Shown here piece by piece: positions 33,967 to 46,878 of a DNA stretch of 64,000 bases. Below the pieces are notes generated by a model that was given only the letters and a program-made list of their open reading frames with translations, was not told the origin of the DNA and searched no databases. How positions within the stretch are numbered: the first letter of the stretch is position 1; each line of letters opens with the position of its first letter. The position numbers and the translations under genes were made by a program. Source of the stretch: Nymphaea colorata (lineage: Eukaryota > Streptophyta > Magnoliopsida > Nymphaeales > Nymphaeaceae). The DNA is taken from assembly GCF_008831285.2 (NCBI RefSeq), contig NC_045149.1, positions 11,370,417 to 11,434,416 of the forward strand, given 5' to 3'.

Positions 33967-36479
33967 TCAATTAATTGAAATAACAGAATTGTAGTTGTAA
34001 GTGTTGACCATGGAGTAGTTCAACCTTTTTAAATGCAAATTCATCATTTTGATTTCTCAATTCAATTAATTAATTGATTGAAAGTGCAAATAAGATGGCT
34101 CAAGCCTGCTTTACTTGATTCATTTATAGATTAAGCTTAGACCAGCTTGTGGGAGTAACAAGCTGCAGGAAAGCCCATGTACTTTGTTCTTCTCGTTTAC
34201 AACCATAGTAATTTCAAACATGAATTTTTGTTATTGGTTCTAGCTATGTCATGTAATTACTTATTTTAATTGGTTTACTTTGTCTAGATCAAGTTGTTGC
34301 ATATGACAGATATTGTGAAAGGGTAGTGTATGAAAAAGTGGATCATTCAATGGCCTGATTTGTGCAAACCTTGTTTGGTGGTGAGTATTGTTCAGGCCAA
34401 AGAGAGGTCAAATTGCCTCCACAAAAAAGGCATGGTGCACTCTGCCTCACTTCAAGCGGCCTCTTCACGCTGAATTTTGCTGGCATGCAGATAATCCCAA
34501 AGAACGATGGAGCAGAATAATGATGTCAAGGATGCCAAAAGAATGACTTTCAATCTTTAAATTTTGTGTAAGTTGCAGATATTGAATCGATATATATAAT
34601 GCAACACAGGTGATGAAGGTTGGGGAATGTGCCATCTCATTGGCAAGGACAAAAGTAGCTGCAAATGTGAGGTGTTTGGCTACGACCTTTGTTGTAGCAT
34701 TAATGACATGGCTGTAGCCAATGAGGCTATTGGCAACGGCCATCACCCTAGCCAATAGTTATTGGCAATGCTACAAAGAGCAAGGGCGAGTCTTGGCTTT
34801 CTAAATGTAAACGGATTTCAGATCTGCCTTGATCTCTTACCAGAAGCTACCAAATACATCAATAATGTAACAAGTGATTATTTGCATCTGACATACGCTT
34901 TTTGCAAGTTGTACTTGTTTGACTTGAGGGAAAAATCCTCCGATTGAATTCTTATTCCATACACTGGCCATGCGCTGATGCTTTTGCATAGTATTTAAAA
35001 GAATTAAATAAATAATCCCCAACAGGGTTGGCATAACTTAATGGATGGAACGGCGGCCGGTAGGTAGCCAATCTCCATTATGGTATCAAGTTTTTGTTCG
35101 GTAAAAGGTGGTGTACGGACATACAAGTTGAAGCACACCGAAAATATTACTCCGAGACACCAAGAAACATGCTTGGTATCCTGAGGGGGTGGAGGGAAAT
35201 GTGGGGATTTTTTGGCTTTCGATTGTGTGGTAATAAATAATTAATTAAATAAACAAATAAAATTCATTAGAGGCATTTTACCATTCATTTTCACCCTAAT
35301 TACTTGTTAAAATAACTATTATATGTCCTAATTTTCTCATTTGTTGACGGGGTGGAGGTTTTTTTTTTTTTTTTGTTACTGTATATATCAAGTTGCTATG
35401 ACGCCAAGCACAGGAGATACTGTCATTAATTGAGCACCACAATATTCTTGTAGGGTCCCCAAGGACCTTTCTTTTCATTTCTTTCTTTAATGATGGTGTT
35501 TCCATGACCCTGATTGCCTCTTCCATTAATCAAGGGGCAAGAACTGATTGCTTTGTATTATATTAGCCTGATTAATTTATATAGCTAGAAATAGTTGACT
35601 ACGACCAGCATCTGTCTACTGCAACCGTGTAAGTACATCTTTGCAGGTTAAAGCTGCAGCTCTAGGCCATCAGCCTTTCTTTGGTCCACAAGTTGACGAT
35701 CATATATAATTTTTTAAATTTAAATCTGATCCAATTTATTAATAAGATGTTAACTTTTCTTGACATTGGAGTCATATTGCAGGCCACTGAATTTCCTAGT
35801 TCAAACATAAGTTAAATCCACCTCTAATTCCATTAATCAAGTGTTGCTCTAATTGGACTTTTCCCGACTCTGAATTTGACATTGAATCCCAAAAAAAAAA
35901 ATCTAGTCGCTACTTCATAATTTTACAAGCAGATCCATTGTTTGTCTAAAAACATCTGAGTTTGATCTTGGTTGGATTATGCATACATACAATCTTATTT
36001 ATTTTTCTGCTTGATAAAAATCTAATCAAGTTTCACCCAATCCTAATATAATGTGCAGTATAGCCAGCTCCAAAATCAACATGGTATAACTACGTATTAA
36101 CAAATCCAAAAACTTATATAATAAAACAAAGTCCAGGCTTCGATTAAGTCAGCCGTAATTAAATTTAACATCTGTTGCTTATTCTACTTCCTGCACTGTA
36201 TCATTGATCTCTGAAATTTTTATCAAAATAAAGTACCAAAAAATTAATTCCACCAAAAAAATTATATATTCTTTTATATATTTTGTTTGACATATAGTGT
36301 CTTCTTTTTTGCCCAGATCTTTAGATTTTCTAGGCTGGTTAGTCGTAAAGATTACAATGGATACCCCTTTAGTTGATTTTGTGTAGTGTTGATAAGAAAG
36401 ATTTTATTAAGTCAAATATGATAGGTGGTGGAGGTACATGATGTATAATTAATTCAAACCGTTTACATATCCTTAAAGG
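33967..36479. other. intergenic DNA with repeat fragments
   Basis: No gene supported. At about 34600-34765 words such as TTGGCAA, GCCAATG and TGGCTGTAGCC recur in both orientations, the look of a CACTA or MITE subterminal region. A possible SINE lies at 35031. Confidence 0.45.
35031..35180 (+). repeat. possible tRNA-derived SINE
   Basis: TTGGCATAACTTAATGGA resembles a tRNA gene A box, and TTTTTGTTCGGTAAAAGG about 55 bases on could be a decayed B box. The following 80 bases are unlike the flanks. No clear poly(T/A) tail or target duplication was found. Weak call. Confidence 0.3.
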
Positions 36480-36870
36480 TAGGGATGTCAATATATTCGA
36501 TTAAGAAATCTGATCGGATTCGGATTTAATAAATGGCATCCATACAGATTCGGATTCGGATACACATAAATATCCGATCTGATTTGTGTGAATTCGGATC
36601 GGATTCATTTTTAGGCAAATATCATGTATCTAATGCTATTAAATTTTGAAAATCAGCAAAATCTATTTAAAAATTCGGATTCAGATATAAATATAAAAAT
36701 CAGATTTGGATCGAATTCAGATTGTAAAATGAGATTTTGGATTTGGATTTGGATATGACTTTTCTTTATTCGAATTCGAATCCGAATTTGAATCCAGACA
36801 CGTAAATGTCCAAAAAAGCATATATGATTAAGGATATAATCGATCCGATACTGATCCGTTGACATCCCTA
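36480..36870. mobile_element. hAT-like MITE, TAGGGATGTCAA family
   Basis: 391 bp. Ends TAGGGATGTCAA and TTGACATCCCTA are perfectly inverted, with an 8-bp target duplication CTTAAAGG / CGTAAAGG (7 of 8). The interior has many GGATTCGGAT/ATCCGAATCC words. A second copy is at 52524-52900 and a fragment at 39471-39682. Confidence 0.9.
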
Positions 36871-37766
36871 CGTAAAGGAGGCCTTTGATTACCCCTATTT
36901 GAAATCCATGAGTCTGATATGGATCAAACATGGCATGTTGTTACTGGTGTGGTAAATGATCCATGGTAAAATCTATGGTTCCGCCTGCCTAATAAAAAAT
37001 TCCTAGCTCCAACACATGTTTATTTATTAGGTCTTGGAACATATCTTCTCCTCAATGTAGGTCATTTATTAGTTACCAAAAATTCCTCATGAAGCCAATT
37101 TCTTTCTCAACCTAGCTTGATTGCTTGAGAATTTGTTATTGATTCCAATGAAGATCATTTCCACTGGAATTTCTTCACTTCACTGATATCCACACAAGTT
37201 CCCTGTCCCAAACAACACTTGTTTGTTTCCTTGACACACAAAACCCAGCCCACTGTGTCCAACCCATTGAACCTGGAAGGCTTTCTTGAGCATGCAGCAC
37301 CGAAACATCAACTATCATGTCGTAGTTAGTTCAGTAAATGCTAACATCATGAAGGAAATAATTAAGAGATCAATATCATGTCGCACCTGCACCTATTATT
37401 ATGTCATAGATTCCCTCATCTTAGTCAAATTTTCTTTTTTCGTTGTCGTATTTTTTTAGTCCTAGCCATTTTCTAGCTAAACTTATATGGCTGAATAAGT
37501 CTCCGTTCACGTCATCCCTACATCATAGTGCTTATCTCGTCAGCTATAAGATGTTTTTGTTTGACACTCGGGCAATGGGATTTCCTCCGGTTCACCTCCA
37601 AAAAAAAAAAAATAGTACAACACATGTGCATGTTTATAATAAGCTCCTAATAACTTTTTAGAGCTTTGATATAAGACTATGCACAAGTCATTTTAGATAA
37701 GTGTTACAAAGTACCCGCGAAAATTGAGTTGCATCCATGATTTAGCATCAATGGATGCATTATGGA
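36871..37766. other. intergenic DNA
   Basis: No gene seen. The stretch 36885-36930 resembles 2198-2245. Confidence 0.45.
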
Positions 37767-38210
37767 TAGGGCTGTTTGAGATAGAGCAAAGTTGAGCCAG
37801 CTCAAACTCGGCTTGATTGTCTTGAAAGAAGCTCGAACGCAGCTCGGGCTCTCAAGCTGAGTTCAATTTCATTAGCTTCACCTTGACTGATCTCGAGTTC
37901 TTAAAACTCTAACTCAGCTCAATTAAGCTCGAGCCAAAGATTTGCTTGAGCCGAGCCAAGCATTTCATTAAAAATTTATCTTTTTTTTAAAGAAAGAGGT
38001 TGCATATAGATTTGAAAAGCTCCCACGTGCCAGTCACGTGCATACCCATTTGAGCAATCTACTTTTTTTGACAATTTTGTGAAACGTATTTTATATAGTT
38101 TCTTTCTCGAGCTTAACCAAGTTCAACTGAACCGAGCCCAATTAACTTGAACTCGACTTGTTTAATGAATGAGTCGAGTTTGAGTTAGCTCGACTCGTTG
38201 AACAGCCCTA
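37767..38210. mobile_element. hAT-like MITE, GAGCTCGA family, second copy
   Basis: 444 bp. Ends TAGGGCTGTT and AACAGCCCTA are perfectly inverted; flanks ATTATGGA / ATTGTAGA agree at 6 of 8 positions. The interior has GAGCTCGA-like words, more decayed than in the copy at 33467. Confidence 0.8.
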
Positions 38211-39320
<1,110 letters not shown>

Positions 39321-39828
39321 AGGGTGGCCATCGGGCCAGGTACCCAATGGGCTTCCGGGCATTTTACCTGGATCATGTCAAGCCCAAGTTATAAAAAAAA
39401 GACCAATGGGTGTGCACGACAACTTTACGCAAGCCCCAAGCACAAGTCCCAGGCCAGCCCAAGCCCAACTTTTAATGCTATTAAATTTTGAAAATTGGTA
39501 AAATCCGGTTCAAAATTCGGATTTGGATATAAATATAAAAATCAGACTCAGATTGGATTCAGATTGTAAAATAGATTTTGGATTCAGATTCAGATATAAC
39601 TTTTCTTTATTCAAATTCGTTCGAATGTGAATATCCTAAAAAACGGATATGATTAAAGATATATCCGATCTATTAACATCCCAGCTTCTGGGCACTCTAC
39701 CGGGATCTTGTCAGGCCCAAGCTGTAAAAAAAAGCAAATGGGTGGGCCCGACAACTTCTCGCAAGCCGCAACCACAAGTCCCAGGCCAGCCCAAGCCCAA
39801 CTTCTAATCAGGCCGACCCATTCCCAAC
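39321..39828. repeat. composite repeat: two GGGCC-rich arms around a hAT MITE fragment
   Basis: A 125-bp segment (39351-39476) recurs in direct orientation at 39684-39808, both containing ACAAGTCCCAGGCCAGCCC. Between them (39471-39682) lies the right-hand half of the TAGGGATGTCAA MITE family, beginning TAATGCTATTAAATTTTG and ending TTAACATCCC. The left half of that MITE is absent. Confidence 0.75.
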
Positions 39829-40878
39829 CTGTTTGCAAGAGATAATAAAGACATAGGCCCCACTAGTGACTTAGATGCTGGAGGGTTGTGGTTGTAGATA
39901 AGTTATTTGCTGGAAGGTTGTGCTTGTACATAAGTTAATACCTTAATATACCATTATTACAAAGCATTCCCTTGATCAAGTTAGTTTAGTGAAAACTTTT
40001 GAGTTTTTCACAATAGAAATTGTTTGCACTTCATGATATTTTATTTCTTGGAAAAACATGTCTAGGTATCCAAATTAAATTATTCATTGCAAAGACTGTA
40101 TTAAATGAAATATGATGATCCGCATATTTATGAATTTACTTGTTACTGCTTCCCTATCGATTAAGACGTAACATGTACACAAGAGGTGCTTGAAATATTT
40201 TGACCAAGAAATATTATGATTGAGGTCCTTTCAGAGGTCAGGATATCAATCGATTTGGATTTAGACGTGCTTCTACATGAAGAAAATTAAATTTAACATC
40301 CAAGTAGGAAATTATATTGGATCTGAAATTAAGCAAAAAATTTAACTTCATATTAAGAAATTGAATTTATTTTTAAATGTCTAGCTAATCAGACTTGAAT
40401 TTAGTTGTAAATAAATATCTTCTATACAATATTCAATACAATTTGTTAAGTTGACTTTCAACATATGATAATGTGTTTCATATTCAGTTGCGAATTTGAA
40501 AGTTGGGTTCAAATTGGATTTAGATCGTCCATTTGAAAGTTGATCAATTCAGATATACTATAGCTTATATATATATATTTATATATATATGGAGAGAGAG
40601 AGAGAGAGAGAGAGAGTTATTGGTGGTGGCAGTGTGAACTAGATGAGAGTCTTTATTCAACCAAAAGAATTGACCAGAAAGCAATGAATATAAAGGTACT
40701 CGGGAAATCCAGGACCATTTTTTCAATGGTCAAAAAGTTCAATGCTTTTGTTTTATTTAATAGCCTGCCTTTCTTGGCCCCTTGGTGTATGAGTTTCATA
40801 TTTCGGGGTACTTTTTGTTCCACAAGCATTTTTTATAACATGGAGGTGTCCCATCCACGCTACATATGTTTCACTTAA
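39829..40878. other. intergenic DNA
   Basis: No gene seen. It contains a TA/GA microsatellite at 40566-40616. The 64-codon ORF at 40684 has no recognisable similarity. Confidence 0.45.
40566..40616. repeat. (TA)n(GA)n microsatellite
   Basis: TA repeats with one TTT break, then GA repeats from 40592 to 40616. Confidence 0.9.
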
Positions 40879-41144
40879 GGGGTACTTTGACGGCCTTGAA
40901 TTTTGATTATGGAATTGAAATTCTAGAATTAAAATTCTACCTCAAACTGAAATTGGAATCGAAATTCCAGTTTTATTTTTCTTTTGTGTTTAACAGTCTA
41001 AAATTTTGATTCCAAAATTGAAAATCAAGTGTTTGATAAAATAAGAATTAATCAGAACTCTTTGTTTGATAACACAATTCTGATTCATCCAAAATGAGAA
41101 TTTTGATTCTATAATTCCACAATTCCAGTCTCATCAAACACCCC
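40879..41144. mobile_element. Tourist-like MITE
   Basis: 266 bp. The left end GGGGTACTTTGACGG and the right end (reverse complement GGGGTGTTTGATGAG) are inverted; TTAA stands outside both ends (40875-40878, 41145-41148), fitting a TTA/TAA target site. The interior consists of AATTCTAGAATTAAAATTC-type words able to fold back. No coding capacity. Confidence 0.75.
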
Positions 41145-42260
41145 TTAAAGATTTTGTATGAACTTTGTTTTTGTCGTTCACAATTCCCTTGGATTAGTAT
41201 TTTCAACTTTAAGAACAACGAAAAATGAGTTAATTCTTCGAATTTCTCTTTCTCTTTCTTCTTTCTTTCTTATAATGACAAGCTTTTTAACTATTTACAT
41301 AAGTTCTTTTGGTTTTGTTTGACAGCTATCTGCAATCTTCCAAAGACGTGTACATGTTTGCTTTACAAATTCAAAAGATTGAGTCTTGATCTCCAAGAAG
41401 GTTTGTATGCGTAGGACGTATGATCTCTCCCACTGCAGATGGTGACCGGTGGTAAAAGAACACAAAGAAAAGACGCAAACATTACCAAACTGTGGGTTTT
41501 GGATCGAATTGCTACGCTCATGGTAAAAACACGCACACAGACACGCGCACACACACACTTTCTCTTTCTCTTGTCCGGTATGTGTGTGAGGTGGATGAAG
41601 CTAGACAATTTTTGCTAAGGAACACTAGTGAAAGAAAAAAACTCTCTCTCTCTTTTTATCTCAGTAAGCGGAATTAGAACATTTTGGCTAATGGGTACTA
41701 GCTATGCAATTTTAAATTTTTCATAGAAGCATTAATATGTCAACCAGAAAAAAATACTTTGAAGTATCAATATGAAAATTACCATTTTTATTGATCTGTG
41801 TAGGCAATTGCCCACACCTGCTTCTGTCCTCTCTCTCTCTCTCCCCACAACTCACTTGGTCAAAGATTTTTAGATATTGAGCAGTAACAGAGGCAAGTGT
41901 GGACAAATATGCGTGCGTGGAAAGAGAGGAATTTTGTGCTGTCATGTGCATCACTAAAAAAACAGCCGCTCTATGAGCAACTGCCATAGTTTATGATGCA
42001 GAAACGATGCGTGGTATTTTTCTCAATGATTTATGGTTCCTCTAATGATTTTTTTTTTTTTAACTTTTAGCAATCGGACAACATTTTGTACATATAAGAA
42101 AATTGGAAGTTATCATAGGCCAATGTTATTAGATGATTAAATATCCAAAAATCCTCGCTAAATGCATCGTAAACCAATTGTGTGTTTCATAATGTTTTTT
42201 GAAAATATTCTAAATATTAAATTTGTTATTAACTAGCAATATTCATTGGTAGGCTTATTT

Positions 42261-42262
<2 letters not shown>

Positions 42263-42308
<46 letters not shown>
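42263..42308. repeat. (AT)n microsatellite
   Basis: Uninterrupted AT repeat, about 46 bases. Confidence 0.95.
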
Positions 42309-42310
<2 letters not shown>

Positions 42311-42655
42311 CTTGATACTTACCTCTAACACTCTCGGAAGGATAACATGTACAGTAATCAAACATGAGACGCATTGTTCATGCACACAGCAGGTTCAACT
42401 TGTTAACTAACTATATAGTGGCAAGGGGATTGATAGAGAAAGATCTCTTTTTCTTATTATAAGTATAAGATTATAAGATTGTGATTTGATCCTTTGATAA
42501 AAAGAATAATTTTCTCCTTTGATCATAATTCAAAATAAAAGGTGTCCCATTGAAACAGGAAAACGTGACTTAATTACTCTTATTTACTATTCGAGACAAG
42601 ATTCTAGAAAGGGAGAATATGATTCAATTCTTTCGAAAGAATTGAATGAGGAGCC

Positions 42656-42658
<3 letters not shown>

Positions 42659-42711
<53 letters not shown>
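42659..42711. repeat. (TA)n microsatellite
   Basis: Uninterrupted TA repeat, about 53 bases, roughly 250 bases beyond the ERF stop codon. Confidence 0.95.
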
Positions 42712-42715
<4 letters not shown>

Positions 42716-42958
42716 CCAAATATAAGATAATGGACAGATTAATATATAATCTCCTCGGGACCACCGATCGACCCTTGGGATCACGAAGGAACAACAATAG
42801 CCCCAAAAGGCTTTCTGCTTTCCGATTATGTGCCTGGGAAGATGGAAGAGAATACAAAAGAATCCCAACGCAGAGTACCATGCCGAACAAAAAAAATCAT
42901 GGATGCGCGCCTATTGTTCAAAGAAGAAGGAGGAGGAGGACGATGATGGAGCTGAAAT

Positions 42959-43660
42959 TCAGCAGCCCCCTTCACTAGTACACGAACTCAGCAGCTCGTC
43001 CAAGTACTCCACCCCCAAATCCTCCAATTCCACCACATTCTGGATCCTCACTCCACTCCTCTTGAACCCGCAGCTCCCCTTCGGCGGCGGCGGCTGCTGC
43101 TGCTGCCTCCCCTGCTTGCTCCTCCTCTTCCTCATCGAGTGCTTCTCCTTCAGCGCCATCGCCGGCGAGCACCCGTCCGTCCCGTACAAAGCCGTGTCCC
43201 GGAGCGACTCCCTGACGTGCTCCACCGGGAAATTGAGTATCGCCATCGAGCCCCGCATCGCGAAGGCGGCCTGGTCGTAGGCCAGCGCCGCCGCCTCCGG
43301 GCTGTCGAACGTCCCCAGCCACACCCGGATCCCGTTCCTCGTGGAGTCCCTTATCTCCGCCGCGTACTTCCCCCACGGCCGGCGCCGGACTCCCCTGTAG
43401 TACTTCGGCTTGGCGCCCTCCCCTTCCGGGCTCCCGGCGTTGGGGTGCTCGACCTCGACCGCCTCGCTCTTGCAGGTGATCCCCGCGTCCCCTGCTTGCT
43501 TCGTGGCCTCGATGAGGAGATCAAACAGGAGCATCTCGTCGGAGTCGTTCTCGTTGAAGGGCAGCGCTTCCTGCTTTGGAAGGAGACACTCCCAAGAGCA
43601 GTATGGCTCCGGGGAGCCGTAGAAGGAAGAGGGGCTCGAGTTGTCTGTGGAGAAGGACAT
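42959..43660 (-). CDS. ERF-type AP2 transcription factor (ERF1/group IX-like)
   Basis: Nuclear DNA-binding regulator; group IX ERFs bind GCC boxes (GCCGCC) and activate ethylene/jasmonate defence genes. Intronless, 233 residues. The single AP2/ERF domain is residues 87-145 ([19 protein letters not shown] ... [20 protein letters not shown] ... [11 protein letters not shown]). Ala100 and Asp105, domain positions 14 and 19, mark the ERF rather than the DREB subfamily. The N terminus has the group motif [18 protein letters not shown] and [17 protein letters not shown]; the C terminus has [19 protein letters not shown], like the acidic CMIX-1 activation motif. [13 protein letters not shown] (173-185) is a likely nuclear localisation signal, followed by Gln and Pro runs. 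GC-rich coding sequence with no defects. Antisense ORFs over it are shadows. Exact orthology (ERF1B, ERF15, ORA59-like) is not resolved. Confidence 0.95.
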   Translation of the reverse strand: MSFSTDNSSPSSFYGSPEPYCSWECLLPKQEALPFNENDSDEMLLFDLLIEATKQAGDAGITCKSEAVEVEHPNAGSPEGEGAKPKYYRGVRRRPWGKYAAEIRDSTRNGIRVWLGTFDSPEAAALAYDQAAFAMRGSMAILNFPVEHVRESLRDTALYGTDGCSPAMALKEKHSMRKRRSKQGRQQQQPPPPKGSCGFKRSGVRIQNVVELEDLGVEYLDELLSSCTSEGGC

Positions 43661-43775
43661 GTCGGGATCAATGGAGTTCCCCGTTTGCTACTTGTCTTGG
43701 ACACTCTAAGTCGCTCTGCAACTGCAAGTGCGTTGCGTGTTGCGGCTTTAAGAAGGTAGAGAGAAGGAAGTGGGC

Positions 43776-43783
43776 CTTAAATA
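43776..43783 (-). promoter_or_regulatory. TATA-like box of the ERF gene
   Basis: The minus strand reads TATTTAAG 116 bases upstream of the ATG at 43660, giving a 5' leader of about 85 bases if transcription starts 30 bases downstream. Confidence 0.55.
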
Positions 43784-43892
43784 GGAGGACGCCCTTGGGT
43801 GGAAGTTACATTGGGTAAAGTAAGGGGGTGGGGGGGAGAGGATATAGTGTTGGACCAATTGGGTCGTTGGTGGATAGAACTCTGAGGACCAA

Positions 43893-43973
43893 CACGTGGT
43901 TGAATGACGCAAGGCGGCGTACAGGTCAAGGTGACCCTAGCAGGATGACGCTGGGCGCGCTACGTCAGCCAAT
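43893..43973 (-). promoter_or_regulatory. cluster of plant cis-elements upstream of the ERF gene
   Basis: Within 230-315 bases of the start codon lie a G-box CACGTG (43893-43898, in ACACGTGG, ABRE-like), a GCC-box core GGCGGC (43913-43918, minus strand GCCGCC), a bZIP-type TGACGTA (minus strand of 43961-43967) and a CCAAT box (43969-43973). Such sites suit a stress or hormone-controlled ERF gene and raise the possibility of ERF auto- or cross-regulation. Function is inferred from motifs only. Confidence 0.45.
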
Positions 43974-43983
43974 AATGCGCTTA

Positions 43984-46611
43984 GCGTGACACTTCATATC
44001 TTATGTGGTCCATTTTGGACAAGCATATATAAAAGAAGATGATAATTAAGAAAAGGTTTTTGTGGCCGAGGGAGTAAGAGGACAAAGATTGAAATTATTT
44101 GAACATGGATTATTTAAGTATGTAGGGGAGTTTTCAAATGTTACTGGATGAATAAAATTAAAAATTTGTTAGGAAAAATTAAACTAGTATTGTATTATAA
44201 ATTGTTGATCAGCATGAAGTTCTTGTAGATAATTCAAAATGTTGAATGTTGCACAATGGTTAAGAATTAAAAGTGTGTTGTTTAAAGTATTAGGAACTAT
44301 GTTAAGGCACGATAAATCATCATTAATGCAACATACATTTGTGCTAATTCATGTGTTGTGTGTTTTTAGTGACAATCTTTTCCTTTTTTAGCTATTTTGC
44401 AACATCATGCACATCTTAAACTTTTTTTTTATGTGGTAGCAATGATTTGTGATATATAGTAAATTTAAATGATATATAGTAAATTTGTATCCCGTGAATT
44501 TTTTCTTGAAAAGAAACAAGAAAAAATGTTATGTGGGAATTAAAACAAAAAGATGAGAAAACTTAAACAAAGTGAACTTTTTTTGAAAGGAATGAAACAT
44601 TAAGGGGATGTTTTTCATCCCATGACGATGTTTTGGGTGAAAAAAAAAAAAGAACCCGTCACCAGGTAATCATCATTATTATTATATTGATAAAAAAAAT
44701 TACAAAAAAAAATTATTTAAACCTTGTAAAAATTTTAAAAATTATACAGTGGTCTGTCCTAGAAAAAAATTCTTCGTACACTCATTAAATTAGGAGTACG
44801 TTTTGTGAAGGGTCTCGTCGTCTTAAACGGTTATACATGGATGATTTTTTCCCTTTTTCTTATTGCAGATACGTCGTGACTTCCTTTATGTTTTCATTTA
44901 AGTACTGCTCTGTCTTTCGGCCTTCACCATATACCTGTGGTACAACTCAACCCAACTATATTATCAAAATGGAACCACTTTGTAATTAAATTAAGCCAAA
45001 CTAAATATGTAGTCTAACCAATATCTCAATTACTGTAAGCAAATATCATATACAAAGCCAGGGCCAAAGTCAATTTTCTTTTTGTGAAGCATTAAAAATA
45101 TATAATTAACAAATTTTCAATTGACCATGAGATAGTAACCTTAGTCCCATGGGATTGTCCTATATAACTAGGCCCACAAATTTAAGCTTTCATAGAATGA
45201 GCTCCATGATATTTCAAATATATGCCCATGATATGAAGATACTCAAATTATGATTCGGTTTTAGAAATTTGAATCCGACTTAATTGAAACCTTATGCTAG
45301 CTGATCAAGTGGGACCAATAATCCAAATAAGCAGGAGGAAATTGCACCACCCAAGTGGAGGCTAGAGTCTCCTTCCTTCTACTCATCTTCTAAGGCTTGT
45401 AGCTGCTTATGCCACTTCATTATGCTTCAACATACATATCAATCAACAATTGAGTTAAGTTAAAGCTACAATCCAACCATACCTAACCTTTGTTATTATC
45501 CCACAACAAATTAACAACCAAAGTATATAGTTTATAGATTGATTGAATGAGCAACCCAACTTGATTTCAATAATAAAAACTTATTGATCTTAAATAATAA
45601 TGGATAAGAGTGGTATGTTTCAACGAAATACATTGGAGGCGTCACGTATTGAGATTTCATAATAATTTAGCTATAATTTGACTGCAAAATAGCGATGTAT
45701 AACCGATCTTTGTTTTTTTCTATACGATCAGTCAACTTGTTCGTGAAAAAAGGTGCGCACCATTATTTAATTTGACAGAATTTTTGTACCTTTTTGCATA
45801 CTTAATTCTTCTATGGAGACATCAGACAAGGCTTTGTAAGATCTGAATGATTGAGCAAGTTTGAGTTCGATGGGTCTTGAAGATTGTAACAAGATTCACG
45901 CACGCAGCATAATTTATTGTACGTAAGCTCTAAGTACCCATTATTTCACTACGTGAAGGGTGCCAGGAACTGACTCTTTATACAATTAAATGTTCAGAGA
46001 ATGGACGTTTGTACTTTGGACATATTAAAAAATAAATAATCCATTCCTTTTTTGAATTCATCTCTGGACATACATGCCATTAACAAATTCATTCTTCGCC
46101 TTGCAGCAATTCACAAATCAACCATGGCCCCTTTTTGGCGGTCCCTCCGTTTTCCGGCAACCCCCTACCTTTTCCGGCCAAAGAGCACCTTTCACACAAA
46201 TGGGCTTTCGTCCTGCAGCTTTATAATTCCATTAGTAAATGAGTGGGCAAGTGGTTCATTCCATCGGGATGCCACTGCCTTCTCTTTGTACCCACTACTC
46301 CCAAGGTTACATAACATGTAGGAACTTATTGCAGTCCAAGAAAAGAGTGCAGTGGATTGTGACAGCAATTATGTGATTTGACCATAGATCCTTTTTGAGG
46401 TGGACTGTCTGGCTGCCCAATACCCTACAATTCCTTAGGAATTAGCAAATGAGTTGATGATATTTAGAAAGTATATGCTTTTGTGCAATTAGTTTAGCCT
46501 ATTCTTCCTTACATCTTTCCAATTTGTTAACTTGCGGCAATTTGTTATATTGTAATTGAACATTAACAGAAACTTTGAGTGGTTCAATACTCAGACCTCA
46601 AGTTGTTTCAG
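43984..46611. other. intergenic DNA
   Basis: No gene supported. The 89-codon ORF at 46052-46321 and other short ORFs have no recognisable similarity. The sequence is strongly AT-rich except around 46120-46200. Confidence 0.5.
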
Positions 46612-46878
46612 TGGTATCAGAGCCGGTTCAATACTTGAACCTCAGGTCCCACTTGCATGGATGCATGTGCCTTTAAGAGGGGTGAATTGTAACACTCCAA
46701 AAATTTAGTCTTATATTGAAGATTGTGAGGGATCTTCAATAGCTTATAAAAAATGTTATGTATTATTTGGTTGTCTTGGTTCATATCCTTTTGGAGACTG
46801 GAGCGAAAACTGCTAAGAGCCAAGTTTGTATCTGCTAGACTAGGTTTCGAGCATAGAAGTGGGTTGGGTTGTTACACC
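46612..46878 (+). mobile_element. TRIM-like LTR element remnant (PBS, PPT, one LTR)
   Basis: TGGTATCAGAGC at 46612-46623 is the standard plant primer-binding site for initiator tRNA-Met. Only about 50 bases later AAGAGGGG (46675-46682) can serve as polypurine tract, followed by an LTR-like unit 46688-46878 (191 bp) starting TGTAACACTCC and ending GGTTGTTACA. Such a short PBS-to-PPT distance suits a terminal-repeat retrotransposon in miniature. The expected 5' LTR upstream of 46612 is not recognisable beyond TTGTTTCA, so the element is partial or decayed. Confidence 0.5.

Larger units (their letters stand above)
41145..42958. other. intergenic DNA 3' of the ERF gene
   Basis: No gene seen. Around 41795 the phrase GGCAATTGCCCACACC belongs to a dispersed repeat also at 1155, 60838 and 61848. 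TA microsatellites are at 42263-42308 and 42659-42711. Short ORFs across these are repeat products. Confidence 0.45.

Noticed and set aside
35031-35110. tRNA gene
   Set aside because: Only a loose A box and no convincing cloverleaf or B box; at best a SINE head.
42828-43759. Plus-strand ORFs (150 and 206 codons) and extra minus-strand frames across the ERF gene
   Set aside because: They are shadow frames of a GC-rich coding sequence; only the 233-codon frame has AP2 and group-specific motifs.
46688-46878. Cassandra-type TRIM with 5S rRNA in the LTR
   Set aside because: No 5S promoter or 5S-like sequence could be read in this LTR-like unit.
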